This document shows positions 36,844 to 40,000 of a DNA stretch of 40,000 bases, piece by piece; within the stretch, counting starts at the first letter, position 1; each line of letters begins with the position of its first letter. The position numbers and the translations under genes are program-made. This DNA is from Archaeoglobales archaeon (GTDB lineage: Archaea > Halobacteriota > Archaeoglobi > Archaeoglobales > Archaeoglobaceae): positions 1 to 40,000 of the forward strand of contig JASFYH010000016.1 in assembly GCA_030055595.1 (NCBI GenBank), read 5' to 3'. The notes under the pieces are model-generated. The model made no database searches, was not told the origin of the DNA, and was given only the letters and a program-made list of their open reading frames with translations.

Positions 36844-36853
36844 GTTTAAAAAC
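36844..36853 (-). promoter_or_regulatory. TATA box for CHASE4 kinase gene
   Basis: On the - strand, gtttttaaac is centred 26 bases before GTG 36823. Upstream of it are the repeats listed separately. Confidence 0.5.
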
Positions 36854-36857
36854 TTTT

Positions 36858-36887
36858 TATTACATAGAGCGTATTACATTTCTGTAA
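36858..36887. promoter_or_regulatory. Candidate operator: direct repeat plus palindrome upstream of CHASE4 kinase
   Basis: TATTACAT occurs at 36858-36865 and 36872-36879, 14 bases apart. The second copy is part of the palindrome TTACATTTCTGTAA (36874-36887). The cluster lies directly upstream of the TATA box, a usual place for archaeal activators or repressors. No gene starts on the + strand here; the remaining gap up to 36973 is A/T-rich with no feature I can support. Confidence 0.35.
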
Positions 36888-36973
36888 GCTCGAAAAGAAG
36901 TTAAAGAAAAAATTATTCAGAACAATAGATAATGCAAAATTAGCTCAAATTCTTAAAGTCAACTTTAGTGATC

Positions 36974-37738
36974 TCACCCAAACTCACGTCCCTCAAGGCT
37001 CGGCTCGTGCCCGGGTAATACTCTGTCTTTTTTAACCAAACTTAGAGCTTTAAAACAGCTCTCAAACCAGTCGCTTAAGTCAACATGAAATCCAGGCGGA
37101 TGGAAGGGAATGTTTAGGTCTGGCATGAGCTTAATCCCTTCTGGATCCCTAAATTCTCGAACCCTTTTCGGAAACAGATTTATATAGGAGTAGAATTGGT
37201 CTCCCGCGATTAAATAATCACCGCCATTTGTTTTAACAAGAAGACCCTGAGATCCCTTTGTATGCCCCGGGAGTGACACGAGATCTATCCCCTCACAGAT
37301 CTTTCTGTCCCCTCTTACCAAGCACAAGTCAAGATCTTCAAGCGGGAGATAGAATTCTGGAAGGTAAATGCCCCTGTAATGAGGAGGGGGATCCATGGCG
37401 GATCTCCATTCCTCTCGTTGAATGAAGATCCTTGCATTCTCAAAAAGCGTGGCATATGCGACATGATCGAAGTGCAAATGTGTAAGAATTAGTGTCTCGA
37501 CCTCTTCAGGCTTGACATTAGCACCTGAAAGCGCGTCTCTAAGTTTCAGCTCTCCAAGATCTTTTGAATTTTTCTCACTCTCTTTAATACCCGCATCAAC
37601 TAAGATCTTCTTCTCGCCATCGCTTATCAGCCAGACATAAACAGGTCCGGAGACAATATAACGCATATCTGCAAGCATTGCAACGATTCCAAGAGGGACT
37701 TTTACTTCCGCCTGTTTTAATGGCTTTATTTTGAACAT
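36974..37738 (-). CDS. Metallo-beta-lactamase-fold hydrolase (lactonase-like)
   Basis: A metal-dependent hydrolase of about 254 residues. The metal site HLHFDH is in ILTHLHFDHVAY. A later His is in SLPGHTKGSQGLLV, an Asp in YLIAGDQFY and a final His in RVLPGHEPSL. The set matches the binuclear site of N-acyl-homoserine-lactonase and related enzymes. Substrate is unknown; a lactone or thioester is plausible. ATG 37738 is preferred because a TATA-like element (37757-37766) lies 23 bases upstream; the longer start at ATG 37768 would overlap that element. It diverges from the ArsA gene. Confidence 0.88.
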   Translation of the reverse strand: MFKIKPLKQAEVKVPLGIVAMLADMRYIVSGPVYVWLISDGEKKILVDAGIKESEKNSKDLGELKLRDALSGANVKPEEVETLILTHLHFDHVAYATLFENARIFIQREEWRSAMDPPPHYRGIYLPEFYLPLEDLDLCLVRGDRKICEGIDLVSLPGHTKGSQGLLVKTNGGDYLIAGDQFYSYINLFPKRVREFRDPEGIKLMPDLNIPFHPPGFHVDLSDWFESCFKALSLVKKDRVLPGHEPSLEGREFG

Positions 37739-37756
37739 GATCTGCGTTGTGATCAA

Positions 37757-37766
37757 ACTAAATAAC
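37757..37766 (-). promoter_or_regulatory. TATA-like element for MBL hydrolase gene
   Basis: On the - strand, gttatttagt is 23 bases before ATG 37738 and overlaps the alternative upstream ATG, which favours the shorter protein. Confidence 0.35.
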
Positions 37767-37787
37767 ATTTACTCAAAAAGCTGAAGG

Positions 37788-37797
37788 TTTTTTAATA
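37788..37797 (+). promoter_or_regulatory. TATA box for ArsA/Get3-like operon
   Basis: ttttttaata is centred 23 bases before ATG 37816. It directly abuts GTG 37798, so that longer start is unlikely to be transcribed fully. Confidence 0.4.
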
Positions 37798-37815
37798 GTG
37801 GTGAGATCTGGAATT

Positions 37816-39000
37816 ATGCAAAGAGTTTTATTTGTAACGGGAAAAGGAGGAGTTGGAAAATCCACCTTATCGAGTGCAACAGCTTTTAAAACTTCTAAAC
37901 TTGGTTATGATACTCTTTTGATCTCAACCGATCCCGCACACACCTTGAGTGATCTTTTCGGAATCAGGATCAACGCAGAGGAGACAAGAATAGCTGAAAA
38001 TTTAGAGGCAGTGCAAGTTGATGTGGTTCATGAAGTCACGAAGCATTATGCTGAGATCATGGAATTTATAACAGAGGTTCTAAAGGCGAGGCAAATCGAC
38101 GAAATCGTTGCTTATGAGATCGCAAACTTTCCCGGGATCACAGGAGCTGCAGCTTTGCTCAAACTTCTCAGATATCTCGAAGAGGGGACACACGATGTAT
38201 ACGTTCTTGACATGGTCCCTTCTGGAGATGCACTTAGGATCCTTTATTTACCATTCATTTTCAGTAGGTTCAGTCGAAAATTTATGAAGCTTTTTGCCCC
38301 ATTCATAGATTTTGGGAGACCGCTTGCTTCGATTACAAATATACCATTACCTTCAAGGGAAGTTATAGAAACCGAAGTAAAGCTTTTGGACATGCTGGAG
38401 AGGATCCATGCCCTCATAACCGATCCCAAGGTCACAAGTTTGAGGATCGTTATGAATCCGGACGCATTTAGCATAGAAAATGCCAAAAGAACGCTTGTTC
38501 AAGCTTCGATCTATGGTCTCAATACTGATCTGGTTTTTATAAACAAGATCTATCCAGAAGAACTTTCCAATGGATACCTTGGTGATTGGTTAAAGGCACA
38601 AAAGGAGTATTTGGCAAGATGTGAGCTTGAATTCAGTCCAATTCCAATAAAAAAGGTTAGACTGTTTAGCAAGGAGGTTAGGGGACTCGAGGCTATAGAG
38701 AGTTTGACCAATGAAGTCTTTGGAGAGGAGGATCCCGCTAAGGTTTATCACGAGAGTAGACCAATTGAGATCTTAAATTATTCAAAGGGGTTCGAGATCG
38801 TAGTGAGAATTCCGAATGTGAAAAAAGAGGATCTTGAAGTAGAGAGATTTGGTGATGAGTTATTGGTCCATTTAACAACTGAGATCGGCAGATCTGCGAT
38901 CATTTTGCCTTTGCCAGCAATAGCCTACAAGTATTCAATGAAGAGGGCAAAGATTATTAATGGTGAATTGCATATTTATTTCGGTGAGGTGGATGAGTGA
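37816..39000 (+). CDS. ArsA/Get3-family ATPase with C-terminal Hsp20-like domain
   Basis: A 394-residue SIMIBI-class ATPase of the ArsA/Get3 type. Get3 delivers tail-anchored membrane proteins, whereas ArsA drives arsenite export. The P-loop VTGKGGVGKSTLS is at 7-19, switch I STDPAHTLSDLFG at about 41-53, and the A-loop-like FINKIYPEEL later. The Get3 CxxC zinc pair and ArsA metal-site cysteines are absent. From about residue 320 a small beta-sandwich follows (KGFEIVVRIPNVKKEDLEVE, ELLVHLTTEIGRSAIILPLP), the ArsA_HSP20-type domain. ATG 37816 with GGTGAGATC upstream is chosen over GTG 37798. No ars genes are adjacent, so a chaperone role is preferred. Confidence 0.9.
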   Translation: MQRVLFVTGKGGVGKSTLSSATAFKTSKLGYDTLLISTDPAHTLSDLFGIRINAEETRIAENLEAVQVDVVHEVTKHYAEIMEFITEVLKARQIDEIVAYEIANFPGITGAAALLKLLRYLEEGTHDVYVLDMVPSGDALRILYLPFIFSRFSRKFMKLFAPFIDFGRPLASITNIPLPSREVIETEVKLLDMLERIHALITDPKVTSLRIVMNPDAFSIENAKRTLVQASIYGLNTDLVFINKIYPEELSNGYLGDWLKAQKEYLARCELEFSPIPIKKVRLFSKEVRGLEAIESLTNEVFGEEDPAKVYHESRPIEILNYSKGFEIVVRIPNVKKEDLEVERFGDELLVHLTTEIGRSAIILPLPAIAYKYSMKRAKIINGELHIYFGEVDE

Positions 39001-39178
39001 ACTTATAAGACTCCTTATGAGAACTTTGCCAAAGGAATATGAGGAACCAATGCAACATGTTTTAAAGGCAAAGATCGAGTATTTGAAGGCTCTAAACTCG
39101 CTCATCGAGCTCATTATAAAAGATCTGGAAAAAATGGTTGAAGAAGAGCCAAAAAGAGAGAAATTGAAAGTAGAATAG
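38993..39178 (+). CDS. Small helical protein coupled to ArsA/Get3-like ATPase
   Basis: I do not recognise this 61-residue protein. It begins MSELIRLLMRTLPKEYEEPM, continues with a long amphipathic helix (AKIEYLKALNSLIELIIKDL) and ends with a charged tail (EEEPKREKLKVE). No membrane segment or metal motif is visible. ATG 38993 lies inside the end of the ATPase gene (8-base overlap) and is preceded by a strong Shine-Dalgarno site (GGTGAGGTGG). Translation is therefore tightly coupled, which suggests a subunit or cofactor of the ATPase. The last gene of the operon; T-rich DNA follows. Confidence 0.75.
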   Translation: MSELIRLLMRTLPKEYEEPMQHVLKAKIEYLKALNSLIELIIKDLEKMVEEEPKREKLKVE

Positions 39179-39187
39179 CTCTCTCTG

Positions 39188-39210
39188 TTTTTATTAAAGC
39201 CTTTTTTCTT
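39188..39210 (+). terminator. Oligo-T terminator after ArsA operon
   Basis: Two T-runs (39188-39192 and 39202-39207) follow the stop at 39178. This is the archaeal intrinsic terminator style. Confidence 0.4.
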
Positions 39211-39376
39211 CAACTTCGTGCTCAGCCCCAAACCCTTCTGGATTGGTATTTCGAGTTTTTGTAAAGCCTCCTTTTGCCTCTCAGTGTAGTCATTTTATTT
39301 TGGAAAAATTTAGAGGGCTAAAAAGCCAAAATTTTTAAAGAATGTTTGTATACTGCTACGTTTAAAATCAAAGTTT

Positions 39377-39511
39377 TCAAATCTCAAAAAATCTATTCCT
39401 TGCTTGTTTGCTGAGAAAATTTCTAAAGTCCTTAGAGTTTTTTCTCTCCTTTTCGGGCTCAAGCGGTTTAGAAACTCCAAACTCGTAAATTGCTTCGATT
39501 ATTTTTGGCAT
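39377..39511 (-). CDS. Short AF2212/DUF104-like antitoxin, probably truncated or frameshifted
   Basis: A 44-residue ORF begins MPKIIEAIYEFGVSKPLE. This closely matches the start of AF2212-type (DUF104/UPF0165) antitoxins, where the consensus is MPKIIEAIYENGVFKPL. Family members are about 60-75 residues and continue with a beta strand around 'LKEGEKV'. Here the sequence turns into EPEKERKNSKDFRNFLSKQA and stops early. A different frame after the match reads ARKGEKKL before a stop, slightly closer to the family, so a frameshift is possible. A TATA-like tatttttaaa lies about 20 bases upstream of the ATG. The PIN gene lies upstream on the same strand, opposite to the usual antitoxin-then-toxin order. 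Confidence 0.5.
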   Translation of the reverse strand: MPKIIEAIYEFGVSKPLEPEKERKNSKDFRNFLSKQARNRFFEI

Positions 39512-39627
39512 AGATTTAGTCAGCTTTAAAAATAGAAATAGATTTCGATTGAAATTTTCTGCTTTCCGTTTAGCAAGTCTAAAAGAAAACTACTTAGGAA
39601 CGATAAGAATTTGGCGTTCGCTACTTT

Positions 39628-39644
39628 GCAATCCTTCAGATTGC
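39628..39644. repeat. Small inverted repeat downstream of PIN gene
   Basis: gcaatc ccttcag-type loop gattgc: six-base arms at 39628-39633 and 39639-39644 with a five-base loop. It could be a transcript end structure; weak evidence. Confidence 0.3.
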
Positions 39645-39674
39645 TCATTTCTTAGCGCGGATTAGCTCTCGATT

Positions 39675-40000
39675 TTATAAGCTTTTAAACCCGGAAATTC
39701 TCTCAATCGCTTTATCGAATTCATCAATTAGATAATAAGCTTCAATTCCATACTTTTTAGCATTTTCAGCCATGATTCTGTCGTTCGTGATGAGAATTGA
39801 GTTTGTTAGCTTTGCTGTTGCGATGAAGTAAGCGTCGATTGCTCTACAGCCAGTATTCAGCGCTATTTGATAAGCGATTTCATCGGGATTGTCGATAAGC
39901 ACCACCTTGGACATTATTTCCTCGATAAAGTTTGAAACATCGCTTTTATCGAATCTCCTTGCCAAAGCGCCTGTGAGCTCAACTCTGAACACCCTTGGTT
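39675..40000 (-). CDS. PIN-domain ribonuclease (VapC-type toxin), N-terminus beyond window
   Basis: The frame is open to the window edge, so the gene starts outside. The visible 108 residues are the middle and end of a PIN domain. A conserved Glu lies in FRVELTGALARRF, an Asp in GCRAIDAYFIATAKL and another in SILITNDRIMAENAKKYGIE. Together with the N-terminal Asp that must lie outside the window, these form the acidic Mg2+ site of VapC-type RNases. The C-terminus YYLIDEFDKAIERISGFKSL is intact. A GTG at 39992 is an internal codon, not the real start. The cognate antitoxin may lie upstream, outside the window. Confidence 0.85.
   Translation of the reverse strand, partial: PRVFRVELTGALARRFDKSDVSNFIEEIMSKVVLIDNPDEIAYQIALNTGCRAIDAYFIATAKLTNSILITNDRIMAENAKKYGIEAYYLIDEFDKAIERISGFKSL

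Larger units (their letters stand above)
39179..39674. other. Gene-poor region with degraded coding traces
   Basis: This is the only long stretch without a normal gene. It is more A/T-rich than its surroundings, and I saw no GATC in it. It contains the short DUF104-like ORF (39377-39511, -) and a 17-base hairpin (39628-39644). On the - strand at about 39205-39285, a short open stretch after a stop reads DYTERQKEALQKLEIPIQKG. It looks protein-like but has no start. It may be an eroded toxin-antitoxin or mobile-element remnant. I could not identify a transposase or terminal repeats. Confidence 0.4.

Noticed and set aside
37798-37815. GTG start giving six more residues on the ArsA-like ATPase
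   Set aside because: The TATA box ends at 37797, so transcripts probably begin after this codon, and ATG 37816 has a Shine-Dalgarno-like site.

Overview
The window is a gene-dense stretch of a euryarchaeal chromosome, most probably from Archaeoglobales (Archaeoglobus, Ferroglobus or Geoglobus). The evidence is a thermosome, RNA polymerase genes split into B''/B' and A'/A'', SRP19, EF-2, coenzyme F420 synthesis (cofD), an AMA-type AAA ATPase (a group named for Archaeoglobus and methanogenic archaea), siroheme-based haem synthesis and no methanogenesis genes. Genes have archaeal TATA boxes 23-29 bases before many starts, often with no leader, and operon-internal starts mostly use ATGA overlaps or Shine-Dalgarno sites. 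The genus assignment is inference from memory of gene content.

Layout. Bases 1-5872 (+) carry the 3' part of a thermosome gene, a siroheme synthase / AhbA-AhbB fusion / tRNA thiolase operon, and a geranylgeranyl-reductase-like flavoprotein overlapping a HisA-like protein. Bases 5865-7250 (-) are a three-gene operon: an NgBR/Nus1-like cis-prenyltransferase subunit lacking catalytic residues, a PUA protein and a small unrecognised protein. A DUF92 polyprenyl-kinase-like membrane protein diverges from it and runs tail-to-tail into a secreted Lon-like protease. Bases 10343-22207 (+) form the transcription/translation block: tRNA-Lys(UUU), rpoH, rpoB'', rpoB', rpoA', rpoA'', L30e, nusA, S12, S7, EF-2 and a Nip7-like PUA protein. 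The only clear promoter at its front is that of the tRNA.

Bases 22224-28756 (-) hold a GYD protein, the riboflavin/F420 reductase arfC with a DUF555 partner, a DedA protein, argS, a Trm-G10-like methyltransferase, srp19, a CBS-ParB/SerK-like fusion and purQ. Bases 28848-33348 (+) hold glyS, cofD, an unassigned radical SAM enzyme and the AMA ATPase. Bases 33345-34237 (-) are two small-molecule-sensing proteins (ACT-DUF5612 and a stand-alone RAM domain). Two histidine kinases follow tail-to-tail with a 50-base overlap. Then come an MBL hydrolase, an ArsA/Get3-type ATPase with a C-terminal Hsp20-like domain and a 61-residue helical partner. The window ends with a gene-poor toxin-antitoxin-like patch: a short DUF104-like antitoxin ORF and a PIN-domain gene cut by the window edge.

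The most useful leads are the NgBR-like subunit beside DUF92 (a possible glycosyl-carrier-lipid locus), the fused AhbA-AhbB, the DYPY variant in the Trm-G10-like enzyme, the radical SAM gene overlapping cofD, the tRNA-led polymerase operon, and a strong excess of GATC in coding DNA. No CRISPR array, rRNA, intact insertion sequence or prophage was seen.
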